A DNA stretch of 64,000 bases, taken from assembly GCF_000224145.3 (NCBI RefSeq), contig NC_020173.2, positions 5,713,039 to 5,777,038 on the forward strand, in the 5' to 3' direction. The stretch comes from Ciona intestinalis. Its lineage: Eukaryota; Chordata; Ascidiacea; Phlebobranchia; Cionidae. The translations under genes and the position numbers were made by a program. The number at the start of each line of letters is the position of its first letter. Position 1 is the stretch's first letter. The notes under the pieces were generated by a model. It saw nothing but the letters and a program-made list of their open reading frames with translations, was not told where the DNA came from and ran no database searches. Positions 51,091 to 62,900 of the stretch are shown piece by piece.

Positions 51091-51724
51091 ATATATATAT
51101 ACTATCCCGCGTTTTTAGTGTTCTACTTCGCAGTTTGAGATCCGTAATCTAAATACAGACAAATAATAAACCGTGTACTTTGATCAGAGTCGTTTAAAAG
51201 CTAAATAGTCTGGACTCCTACACACTAGATCAGAGTTCGCATCGTCATACTATGACGCAACGTTGCAGAGGGATTAATGACGTTGTTTGATTGACATCTG
51301 GATACCGGCAATATCACGTGACCCGTCACGCGTCGTTGCGCTTAATAAAGAAATGTAAACAAATCAACTGGAGTTTGAAATTGTGCCTATAAACAAGGTT
51401 TATAGCTAGAAATATTGACAGATATTAATTTAAAGATTTTTGTAGCATAATGGGCAATATTTTTAGTAAGATTACGTTTAAATTTCATATATTTTATCTT
51501 CCAAATTTGGAAATATAATAATATGTTGTATACCATTTCATTACCTATATAGTATTTAGTAATAGTATGTATGTATATCTATGTACGTTAAGCTGTTAAG
51601 AGTCATACCCACTGTATAATTCATTCATATATGTATAAATACACCATTGTATTAAACAGAGCTGACAATTATTTCCTGTAGAACAATTTGTACTGCAGTG
51701 TATTGATAGCATCCCGTATTGTGT

Positions 51725-52110
51725 TATATGTGTGTGGTTCATAATACCCACGCTCTGGTGTAGTTAGTACTATTATGTAGTTAAATCAAGGCTTGGTATC
51801 TAAGACCAGAGCTGTATGTGTTAGTGTGTGTTAATATGATACACTGTGTCAGTCTTGTGTAGTCAGTAGACTCAGTATTACTATGTGTTTGAATTAAGGC
51901 TGGCTATCGAAGACCACCAGAGCTCTATGTGTTAGTGTGTGTATTAATATGATAGACTGTGTTACAATGGTAAAGTCAGTATTATTATGTAGGTAAATCA
52001 AGGCTGGATATCTTAAGACCAGAGCTGCAAGTCTGTGTATTAATATGATACGATGTGTCGGTATGATTCAGTAATCAATTATTATGTGTTAAAATCAGTG
52101 GATTTCAAAG
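51725..52110 (+). repeat. ~110 bp tandem repeat upstream of SLC35B3 copy 2
   Basis: About four diverged units with CAGTATTA(C/T)TATGT, AAATCAAGGCTGG (variants), AAGACCAGAGCT and TTAATATGATA(C/G)(A/G). It ends about 160 bases before ATG 52273, so it may lie in the promoter or leader. Confidence 0.75.
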
Positions 52111-52272
52111 ACCAAAGCTTCTACCACTATAAGTTAATATATATACTGTATAACATACATCAACAGTTAGTAAATTCAAGTTTTACAGGGTTATAGTAGG
52201 GTGTGGGGTAGATAGGTCTAGTTAGGCATTTTCACTGTAGGTATTTAGTTTCCCCATGAACTTGAAGCAACA

Positions 52273-55200
52273 ATGAAGCACACCAAACTAAATTTAGCGC
52301 AAGTCTCGCCACGAAGGGAAAATGAAACAATTGTAAAAGAAGACAACAAAGTTTGTGGGATCAATTTAAGTTCATTGCCGCGATCAATTCAACTCATTGT
52401 TTGCATCATAGTTGTGTTTGTTCTCTTCATAATGTACGGCTATTGTCAGGTGAGATTATTTATTTACACTGAATTGAAATATGCAAGTTTAATTAAAAAA
52501 TGCTAATGTATTTTAAAATGTTTGCTTATCTTTTTTTTTTACTGCTGTTGTTGTTAAAATGTCTAAAACATGTTTGTAAAACTGTTTTATTGTTTAAATT
52601 AAATGTATAATATCTGTAGTAGCTTGTTTCAAAACAAGCACATTATGACTGGGGTAATTCGTAATATGAGGTCCTATCTGGATTTCCCTTACAACTTGTA
52701 TTTAATACAGGTTATTTGGAATGGACAAATTTCATATGAAACAAATTTAGTTCCAATGTTTATTGATTAATGCAATGCAAAAAAATCCAGGGTTGGCCTG
52801 CCTACCCCAGGTTTGGTGCCTATGGCTAGGGTATCGTAGGGCTTTATCTCCATTTTTAGCTGTTTTTGCACAAGTTTAATAACATGTTTAATACAGGAAT
52901 GGTTATTTCGAATGGACGGTGTTAAGAAACATGGGATGTTCGTTACTTTGATGCAGTTTGGGTTCTACACAATATTTGGAATCTTTGAACAAAATATTCA
53001 CGGAAAAGTAGAAAGAAGGTGATTTGGAAATGTGTGGTGAAGGAATACTTAACACAAATAGACAATATAAAGGGGCCCAACCAAAATCTTATAGTAGGGT
53101 TTGGGGAGGGGGGACACGTTTAGCAAATAATATTCAAATATCCTGATCGTGTTTTAAACAATTACCAACGGGAGTCATGTTGGGTACAGTTTTATAATTC
53201 CTAGTTTTTTTGTTACTACCAAATTGGACAAGAAAATAGAATAAAAAGGTCGCCCACCCCTCTTCCCCCCACTTTACTATAACACAAATTTGGAATAAAC
53301 ATAATGTGTTCATTTATCTTCAATATTCATAGTTTCGCTTAATAAATATAACAGAGTTGCCTTGAACAAAATGTGTTAATAATCCCAAATTTCCAGGGTT
53401 CCTTTGGTTACTTACATAGGACTTGCTGTCCTTACAATTGGAACAATGGGGTTGTCCAACACTTCACTTGGGTATCTCAATTATCCAACTCAAGTCATTT
53501 TCAAATCCAGCAAACTGATCCCTGTAATGATTGGTGGTATTTTAATACAAGGTGGGTTATATAACTCATGAAATGGCATTCACTCACCTTTTAAATGAAG
53601 AACACAACAGTGGTTTTAGTTGCAGCTTTTGAATAATGCTGGGAAATATATTTTTGTTATTTTAATTTATAACTCATAAGAAGGCCAGGAATGTATGAAA
53701 CAGAACACCCTTGTTTTAACGACTGTTGTTGTCTCGCCATGCGAGGATGAATAAGTTACATACATGGTAACTTGTAAGCGGGCACAAGGTTTATGAAGCA
53801 GAACACCCGCGTTATAAGTTATAACGACTGTTTGATGCTCTGCCATCCGATAATTAAGTTTCATTCATCCTATTACTTTCCAGGCAAGAAGTTCTCCATG
53901 TATGACTTGGTATCCTGTTTATTGATGACGATTGGCTTAATCATGTTTACCCTCACTGACCAAAAAGTTTCACCAAACTTTGAAGCAACCGGAATAATTC
54001 TTATATCGCTTGCTTTATGTTCTGACGCCGCTATTGGTGAACTTATTTTTAAAGAAAACAAATTTACATATTTTAATCATTGTTTATGTTCTTGGGCAAG
54101 ACAAATAAATTTACCTTTTTCTAAAGAAAAAAAATCATATTCTTTCTTTTGCTGTATTTTTTTTTTATAAAGACACTTAGCGTACATTGCTTCAACCCAG
54201 TGGTCACCAATGGGTTGTAGCAGCTTAGATGTTGAGAAAATCTGGCCTAAATCCCAATTAATATTATGCTGTAGGTCCTCAACCATATTGATTGTGCTTC
54301 TTTGATTGAATATATATATAAAATAAATACCTATTATTAATCTAAGTGTAATTTCCTCATTAAAAACTTACCAAAGTTATAAATTGCTTAAGTGACCAAT
54401 ATTAACTTTACATATAGTAGGGTGGGGGAAAATGGACACCTTTAATACATAATATTCAAATAGCCTGATCGTGTTTTAAACAATTAACAACAGTCTATGG
54501 AAGTCGTGAGGATACAGTTTCATAATTCATTGAATGTTCTTTGTTTACTACCAAATGGAAAGAGAAAACTAAACGAAAAGGTGTCCCATCTTCCCCCACC
54601 CTACTATAATAAATAGCTTACATCATACCCACCATTCTTACAAGTATTAATACCTAGGTAACATACAAGAGTTAACCATGAAGAAACATAAAACATCAAA
54701 TGCCGAACTTGTCCTTTATTCCTATGGGATTGGTTTTCTAATATTATTTGTTGGACATCTTGTTTTTGGGGGATTTCTAGAAGTATTTATATTCATGGTT
54801 ACGGTGAGTGTTGTTTTGAACTGCTAACAAAATCTGGGGTGACATTGTTAAATTACAGTTACACTCATAGTTGTCCCTTTTATTTACCCACAAAGTAATA
54901 AATGTGGTAACTCGTAAGCTGGCATAAGGTGTATGAAACAGAACAACCGTGTTATAACGCCTGTCGTTTTCCAGCCACGCAAGAATAAAGCAAGTTAAAC
55001 TCATTCATTTATACCATACATCCTTTTCCCCCACAGAATGCTAAGATAATGCTCGCTCTATTTCTATTCTCATTCTCTGGGTACGTTGGAATACATTTCG
55101 TTCTTCACCTCGTGCGAACATTCGGTGCCCTGCTTGCTGTTACTGTCACCACTTGTAGAAAAGCAGTTACGATGGTTCTTTCCTTCATGTTTTTCACCAA

Positions 55201-56081
55201 ACCATTTTCCATCTTGTAAGTATGCATTTGATAATTCACCCACCAGAAAATTTAACTCTCATAAGCTGCATGGTGTGTATGAAACAGAACATCAATGTTA
55301 TAACGACTGTAGTTGCGCCGCCATGCGAGGATAAATAGGTAACGTACATGGTAATTGTTAGCTGGCAGGAGGTGTATAAAACACCCGTGTTAAAACGACT
55401 GTCGTTTTTTGTTCATGCGAGGATATAATAAAGTTCCATTCATTCAAATGCAGTTAGATTGTATTCAATCTGTGAAAGAGATCTTTTTGCATTTGTTTGT
55501 TTTGTGATCTTAATGGGCATTCATTAAATCTTATGTTTCCTGATTGCTAACCTGTAAAGTTTTGTCCAATGGTTAAACAATTTAGTGAACATAGTTTAAT
55601 GTGAATGTATGCATAAAATTTATATTTTCAAATCAGACTTACCTTTTTCTCTTGCTTTATTAAGTTTCTCTTTATAACCATATATATAAAAAGCACAACA
55701 ACCTGAGTTTAACTGATATAATGAACTTGTTCTGTTTACTTGGGCAAGGTCCTACAGCATTGGGTTGAAGTTGGCCCACCACCACTTAAAAAAATAAGTA
55801 ATGAAGCTGTTCCTGTATATAAGTAATGAAGCTGTTCCCCTTTATAAGGCCTGCCACGGCATAGTAGAGATATCTCTAGTAGGCCGCGGTTCTGCTTATT
55901 CCTTTAATTTCATCTTACTAACTGTTCAACATATTCCAGATACTTATGGGCTGGTATGCTGGTACTTGGTGGTATATGCCTCAATATCTACAGTAAAAAC
56001 AAATCCAAAGTAGACAGCATGATTAGCGGTGCTGTTCGTGGTCTCAGAAAGAATTCTTCACTGCAAAGCAATATTGTGTGA
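52273..56081 (+). CDS. SLC35B3: Nucleotide-sugar/PAPS transporter SLC35B3, tandem copy 2
   Basis: Second copy of the PAPST2-like transporter. Exons: 52273-52449, 52897-53018, 53397-53551, 53884-54036, 54658-54803, 55037-55215 and 55940-56081, in frame to 357 residues. Intron positions and phases equal those of copy 1. It is closer than copy 1 to vertebrate SLC35B3 in places (VLTIGTMGLSNTSLGYLNYP). Other landmarks are ISLALCSDAAIG, NIQELTMKKHKTSNAELVLY, FGALLAVTVTTCRKAVTMVL, FTKPFSILYLWAG and NIYSKNKSKV. The N terminus differs fully from copy 1 (MKHTKLNLAQVSP), and the C-terminal tail is not Lys-rich (LRKNSSLQSNIV), so the two copies may differ in targeting. Exon 4 is far more like copy 1 than the other exons are. 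Confidence 0.92.
53092..53280 (-). mobile_element. TA-type MITE
   Basis: TAGTAGGGTTTGGGGAGGGG and CTCTTCCCCCCACTTTACTA, with CCTGATCGTGTTTTAAACAA inside. It lies in copy 2 intron 2. Confidence 0.75.
53675..53870 (+). mobile_element. SINE tail dimer
   Basis: Two tails: AACACCCTTGTTTTAACGAC and AACACCCGCGTTATAAGTTA. The second carries a short internal duplication (GTTATAAGTTATAACGACTG). It ends just before the acceptor of exon 4 in copy 2. Confidence 0.55.
54415..54605 (-). mobile_element. TA-type MITE, near consensus
   Basis: TAGTAGGGTGGGGGAAAATG and CCCATCTTCCCCCACCCTAC, with TATGGAAGTCGTGAGGATAC inside. It ends about 50 bases before exon 5 of copy 2. Confidence 0.85.
54885..55015 (+). mobile_element. 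SINE tail module
   Basis: GGTAACTCGTAAGCTGGCAT, then ACAACCGTGTTATAACGCCT and AAGCAAGTTAAACTCATTCA. It ends just before the exon 6 acceptor of copy 2. Confidence 0.6.
55240..55445 (+). mobile_element. SINE tail dimer
   Basis: Two tails: ACATCAATGTTATAACGACT and ACACCCGTGTTAAAACGACT. It starts about 25 bases after the exon 6 donor. Confidence 0.55.
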
Positions 56082-56929
56082 TCAAAAATGGTGTTTCTCA
56101 AATATGTGTTGCCACTGTTTTCATCTCTTTCCTACATTCTTCATTTTGTATTTAATATTTTTATTATTTTTATGTTTAATCAAGATAGTTATTTATACCT
56201 GATTTGTAAACGCTTTTTAAAAGTAACAATTATATGATACACACAATTCTCAGGCATTGCATAGATTACATGTAGGATTCATCACACTATAGGATCAAAT
56301 GTAGATGAGTTACTTCTTTGGCTTTCCCTCAGTTTCATAACTTAAGTTATTGAAGTGACAGGTTTGGTGGTTTGGTCTGTGGGTGGAAAATAATTAAATT
56401 AAACTTAGATTATGGGTTAAAGTGGCAGCCAGGTAATCAGTATATTATTGGGTAGGGGTAATTATTATATAAGGGTGAGGTATTATAGCGTGGGAGGCAT
56501 ATCTCTAGCCCAGAAGATACAGGTTCAAGGCTCAATGCTGCTACCATTGTGCGCACGTGTGAGAGGCGTATTTCTAGCCCAGAGGATATGGGTTCAAGGC
56601 TAAATGCTGCTACCATTGTGCGCATGTGTGAGAGGCGTATTTCTAGCCCAGAGGATATGGGTTCAAGGCCCAATGCTGCTACCATTGTGCGCACGTGTGA
56701 GAGGCGTATTTCTAGCCCAGAGGATATGGGTTCAAGGCTAAATGCTGCTACCATTGTGCGCATGTGTGTCTGTGGTCTAGACATTTAGCAACTATTCCAG
56801 CCCAGTGGTCCCATATAGATTGTATTAAAAAAACTTACTATATGGTTTTTACACAAGCCATGTGAGACTACTGGGTTACAGACTCGCTAACCACTTTACC
56901 ACAGCGCCTGGTACTACATAGTTATTACA
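56082..56929. other. Intergenic, SLC35B3 copy 2 3' end to meprin-like 3' end
   Basis: The two genes converge. The main content is a SINE-derived tandem array (56500-56765). A further SINE-head scrap lies near 56870-56915 (CGCTAACCACTTTACCACAG). No gene. Confidence 0.6.
56500..56765 (+). repeat. ~63 bp tandem array made from a SINE head
   Basis: Four units of AGAGGCGTATTTCTAGCCCA, GAGGATATGGGTTCAAGGC and TGCTGCTACCATTGTGCGCA. The unit spans the B-box side of the SINE head. The first unit is diverged and the other three are nearly identical. Confidence 0.85.
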
Positions 56930-59900
56930 TTACCTTGCTGCTGAAGAAGCCACAATAGCCAATGCTTGTTTATGGGAGTTGGTCGTACACATGAGAAGTA
57001 CGGTCATGATAATAAACACAAGGATGGACGATCCTAATGCTATTCCTGCAACAGTTGCTTTGGGTATTCCATCTTGTTCATCATTTTTGCATGGGATGAT
57101 AGGACCATTGATTTCATGCTCATTTTCATGATCATTTTCGTGATCATCTTCGTGATTATCTTCGTGATCACTGTTATCATATGAAGACCTCATGATAGGA
57201 ACTGAAGGTGCAGGTTCAGCGAATCTGCTGGCATGATCGCGCTGGAAATTGTTCATATCTGTAAACATCAATAGTTAGCACTTGATAAACTAACTTTAAA
57301 CTTTTTCCTTCTCGTTTTTTACTATAGCGTGGCCTAAATCTGTTTTAACAACTGTCGTTTCAATGGCTAATTTCCTCCTTTTTTTTCGCTTTTTTACTTT
57401 AAATAGTCTGATCTTTATTATCAAAGAGATAACTCAGCAATTGCTATGAAACATCTTTCCCAAAGAGAAATATGCCAACAACAGTAGCAGCATTAAGCCT
57501 TGAACCCATATTTTAAGTTTTCAGAAATAACATTTGTAACACAGTTACCTAAAATAAATTGATCTAATTGTATAAGTTAAACTAAAGATCTATTTTGCAA
57601 AAGATGTCGCACTAAAGTGTTACTATAAAAGTTATCCTAATCATAAAGCATTGTGGGGTCATAAAATAAAGTAAATCTCAGATATATATTACCTCTAACA
57701 TTGATAGAAATAACAATTGCATCGTTTTTAAGGAAGTCTCTTGTGTTCATGACGTCGCTTAGTTTCATGAAGTTGCTATAACCCCAACCACTGTTGACTT
57801 CCTATTAAAATTTGAAATTATAAAAGTATGGCTTAAAATGGCACTTTTTTGGCACATATTATCCAAATATCCTAATCGTGTTTTAAACAATTAATAACGG
57901 TCTATGGAAGTCGTGAGGATGCAGTTTTATAATTCTTTGGAATGTTCTTTGTTTACTACCAAACAGGACGAGAAAATAAAATTAAAAGGTGTCCCATCTT
58001 CCCCCACCCTACTATATTATTAGTTTGATATGGTTTATAAATTACACAGACATTTTAATTAGATAGGTAAGTTTTAGCGGGTTCTTTACGGTAGCTCATT
58101 GGGTGTTAAAAAACAGGTTAACACAGATCCACATTCAAAGTACATTGGCATAATATAATGAAAAACCTTACTTAAATAAAGTAGAATGGAACAGAAAAAA
58201 GGCAGAAAAAATGAGAATTCATATCAAATATGCGTATTGAACACCCTACAATTGGTTACCTGTTAAATAAACCATAGATTTATTATAAACTTGAGATAGA
58301 ACTTAACATACGTTAAAACACTTACAGTCAATGGCCGATCAAAGTTAGGAGCTCCAGCAGCGCTTGTAATATAGTTTGCATATTCACTCATTCTCGTCAA
58401 TGCATCAGGACCTTGGTCAACTACTGTCATCTTAATCACTTGGTTGTAGAAAGGCCATGGTAGATTGTCATCATTGACACCTTGTGCTACGGCATAGAAC
58501 ATGCTCATGTAGCCGTCTGCTGCACTAGAGGTACCATGTGGGTAGAACTGAGAAAAAGCAACAGAAATTATATAATTGCTCCAATATCGTAGTCATTTAT
58601 GGCTGTCTCGATTTTCAGCAATATATAAACGAAGTTTCAATAACTAAGAGAAAACGTTACAGATCTTTTCTGATTGTTACATACTATAATATTTTGCACT
58701 ATTTCTTTATAAATGGTTGGTAAAAGTGTCCTTAGAAAATACACTTTATGGAAATTGCTTCAATCTAGTGGTCCCTTATGGTTGTTTTAACAGTCAGCCC
58801 TGTACTGAAACAAATTCAAACAAATAATTACCCACAAAGTAACATACATGGTAACTTGTAAGCAAGAATGAGGTGTATTAACATCCCTGGTTTAACGACT
58901 GTTGTTTTCCGGTCACGCGCGGATAAATAGGGTACATACGTGGAAACTCGTAAACGTGCATGGGGTGTTTGAAACAGAACACTTGTGTTGTAATAACTGC
59001 TGTTGCCCCACCATGCGAAGATGAATAAGTTACATTTATTATTCATTCAGTCAATTAGCCGCATACCATGATTTTAAAAGCATATCCTTCATCAGTGTAC
59101 AGCAATGGGCTATATATCATGTCTCCCTTTGTGGTTGATGCAAGTAAAGAACTGAAGTCATGGACAGTGAAATATGATGTCTCGCATGGTTTGTCCAAGA
59201 TACTAAAATCATCAATAGCTATGGCATCATCAGTGTATATATCTGAGTGAAGGAATTAAAATTATGTTTTGCTATTGTTGTTACCATACCAATTATACTA
59301 ATTTCCGGCGCCGCGGTATAGTGGTTAGCGCGCCTGCCTGTAACCCAGAGGTAATGGGTTCAAGGCTCGACGCTGCTACCATTGTTGGTGTATGTGTCCT
59401 TGGGCAAGACACTTAACGGCAATTGCTCCAGCCCAGTGGTCACTAATGGGTTGTCTAAATTATCAGCCATACATAAAAAATACAAAAAATCCAACAAAAA
59501 AAATAATCACCCACAAGGTATAACATACATGGTAACTCGTAAGCTGGCACGAGGTGTATCAACACCCGTGTTATAACGACTGTCGTTTTCCGGCCACGCG
59601 AGGATAAAGTAAGTTACATTCATTCTTTCAATGCCTCATCTGCTACAGGGCGAGAGGCCAAATAGAATTTAAATTACCACAATTCTCTCAAAAGTAATAG
59701 GTTTAGGAACAGGTTTTGCAAGAAGAAATGTCGCATAAAGTTAAATTTTTTTGGTATTTAAAAGACATTTTTTAAAATATAAACTTAAAAAAAAACTTTT
59801 AAAAGTTTAATATTTTTTACCTGATTTTCCCACAATAACAAGTTTATATTTCGACGGAGCTTCGATTGTAAGTCGTTCAGTGTTCCAATAATTTCCATGG

Positions 59901-62900
59901 TCACCAGTTATCGTCACGAGAGGTGCTGTTGAGAGGATGTCTCCGTTGGATTGGTCAATTGTCCCAAGGTGTACTCTAGGATTAGTTAAACGTAAAGTGG
60001 AGGTAATATAATTGCAACAATCAGTATAATAAAATGTTGGCAACTATATATAGAGCAGTAGCTTTGTATTGTTGGTATATAAGTTGAATATAAGGCTTGA
60101 ATAAAATTGAAACTTACTCTAGGATTAGTAGAAATAAAAATGTTAATGAAATAAGTACACCAGGGGTTTTTATACTTTATAAAGCATGTCTCTTAGTCTT
60201 AATGGTATATTGTACTTAACTACTCATTTTGCTCAGGAAAACCTGCTTAATTCTATCTTATAAGACAGTTTGCTATGTCTTACACTCCAATACATATTTC
60301 TATCCTGTATTGGAACTCCCACTTTAAATGTAATCAGTGTAAAACGAATTTTGTCAAGCAAATTTTTAGCTGTTTTAAAGATATCACGAAAATAAATTTA
60401 TTGACAATTAGTTTTAATGGTTAAATTGAATTACTTATTTTATTGTTTAATCAGACATATATGGTTTTACTTACGCCATCCCAGCCGGACTCCCAGCTAC
60501 CAAGTCCATGTAATAACCAAACTCAAGGCATTGTTTGGTTGAATTGCTTTTCAATCTCATTGAAACAAGGTTTCCAATTTCACTTCCAACTTTGTTGCTT
60601 GTGTCAAATACCATGTAACTGCCTGGAGAATAATTTTGTTTAATTAGGTTATATGGCAATGGTGCAGTGGGTAGAGTGCATTATTTGTAACTATATGATA
60701 TTTAAATGTTAATGGTTCCACCTGCCTGGCTGTCTTGGAATGTAATTTGGTTGAATTAGATTATATGGCAGTTGTTAAAATGCCCACTTTGTAACTGTAT
60801 CATATCGTTTAAAAGTCATGGATTTTAGCATTGTGGGGTCATTTAAAGATAATTCCCCACCCACAGTTATACATGTTATAACTAACAAGTGGGCATAATT
60901 GGTATGAAATAAATTATTGGTAAAACATATTATAAATTCAGTTATAACATGATGTTATTAGCTATTACTGCCGTGTTATAACATGAATGGTAATATAACT
61001 GCCCTGTATTTGTGTTATAACAGAGATTTATCTTTTTTTTAGGAAAGTAGTTTTTACCCATACCATTTTATTAATGTTGTTTAGCTGATAATAATAGGCC
61101 TACAATAATAATTAAAATTTAGTTTTTTTAATAAAGTATAAAATAACAAGTTACCAGTGTCTGCTTTCCCGTGAGTGTTGTCCACCAGAGGCACAAAAGA
61201 GTTGAAGTTTTTTGGATCAGACACGCCCACATTGAATTTGAACCAATCAAGTTGATCGGTTGTGTCTTGTACGTATCCACATATTGCTTCTTCTTCAAAG
61301 TTACAAGTGTATGACACACGCAGTGGGTCAGCTGTATAGAACATATGTTGTTAATTTGCTGGCGAGGTCCATGGCCATGTACACCAAGGCACCTAAGATG
61401 TACAGCATTGGCCTATTAAACAAAGTGTTCTAAAACATAGAGGTGATCACTAAACATGCTTTCCATCCAGCATGTGATTCACTTAACATGTCTTCCTGAG
61501 CAATTAAAATACAACAAAACCTACTGTACATTATACCATGCTGATGAAACTTGTAGCACAGATTTTTGTACTAAAATTTTACAGGAATAGCTGTACTAAT
61601 ATTTTGACTGGTTAGCAGCATTTAAAATTGACATAGGAATAATAGCACAAGTGCCTCTGTGGAACTTACAGCAGGGGTACATTCTATTGATCATTGTTAC
61701 ATCTCCTTCACTGAAGGTTCTACGTTGTCCAATCACATCTTGGAACGCAGGGTCTCGTGTGATGATTGTTTTACCTCCATTGTTACTAAAAACAATTCAT
61801 TATTATGTCATAGATAGCTAAATATAATACAATATAAATTTAATTAACTTCCAATATAGCATTAAAACACGCAATGGTTAAAACTACTTAAGTAAAAGTG
61901 ATAAATTAAAGCTGGGTGCTAAACCCACATTACAGTTAAAATAAGTTAATATGTTATTGGAAGAAATTGTGTGTAGAAATAAAATGATGCAAAAGTCAAA
62001 GTTTCACCTGAATGAAGTATCTCCATAATGCATAATGGAGTTGTAATCATACGCCACGCGACGATTGTCAACTACCTCGTAACTGTACTTGTCAAAGTTG
62101 TATACCATGTCTGGAATGATTTAGGTTTACTAATTAGTATGCCTTAAATAAATGAATGTAACTTATTTATCCTCACTTAGCGGGACAACGACAGTCGTTA
62201 TAACACGGGTGTTTTGTTTCATACACCTCATGTCTGCTTACAAGTTACCATGTATGTAACTTTGTGGGTGATTGTTTTTTTGTTGAGGTATGGCTCACAA
62301 AAGTTACCCATATAGCAAGTGACTGTTTTTCTGCAAAGCTGACACTTTCCATAATAAATACATAAAAACATATCAAATCCCAACTTAATATACATATATC
62401 CAAACCTGGGTCAATGTTATCTGTATCAATGTAGATGTAACCATCTCTATCTGTCCTTGACTGTTCATGGTAAATACCAATGGCGTGCATCATCTCATGC
62501 TGTATGGTTGACATCTGTTCACAACCAGATCCAATGGAGACAGTTTGCCTTCCTCCTTGCACGCCAACATAAGACCAACACCTGGAATTGTGATATATTG
62601 TTGTATAACAGAGTATAGTATGGACCTTGTATGGTATATAAGAGAAAGGTTAAATATGACCATCTTGGGATAAACTGAGGTTAAATGATGTATACGAAAC
62701 GTGTATATGAAACAGAATACCCGTGTTATGAGGATGGACTGTCGTTTTCCCGGCCATGCGAGGATAAATAAGTTACAAACGTAGTAAATCGTAAGCTGGC
62801 CAAGGTGCATATGAAACAGAACACTCGTGTTATAACGGGTGTCAGTGCGAGTGCCCCACCATGCAAGGATAAATAAGTTACATTCTAGGCTTCGTCAACT

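Larger units (their letters stand above)
50637..52272. other. Intergenic between the SLC35B3 copies
   Basis: Two MITEs (50668, 50903), upstream sequence with an E-box-like CACGTGA near 51316, and a ~110 bp tandem repeat (51725-52110). No additional gene. Confidence 0.55.

Noticed and set aside
59308-59370. tRNA-like sequence with A-box and B-box words
   Set aside because: It is the head of a composite SINE with a matching body and tail. No acceptor-stem pairing for a working tRNA was apparent.
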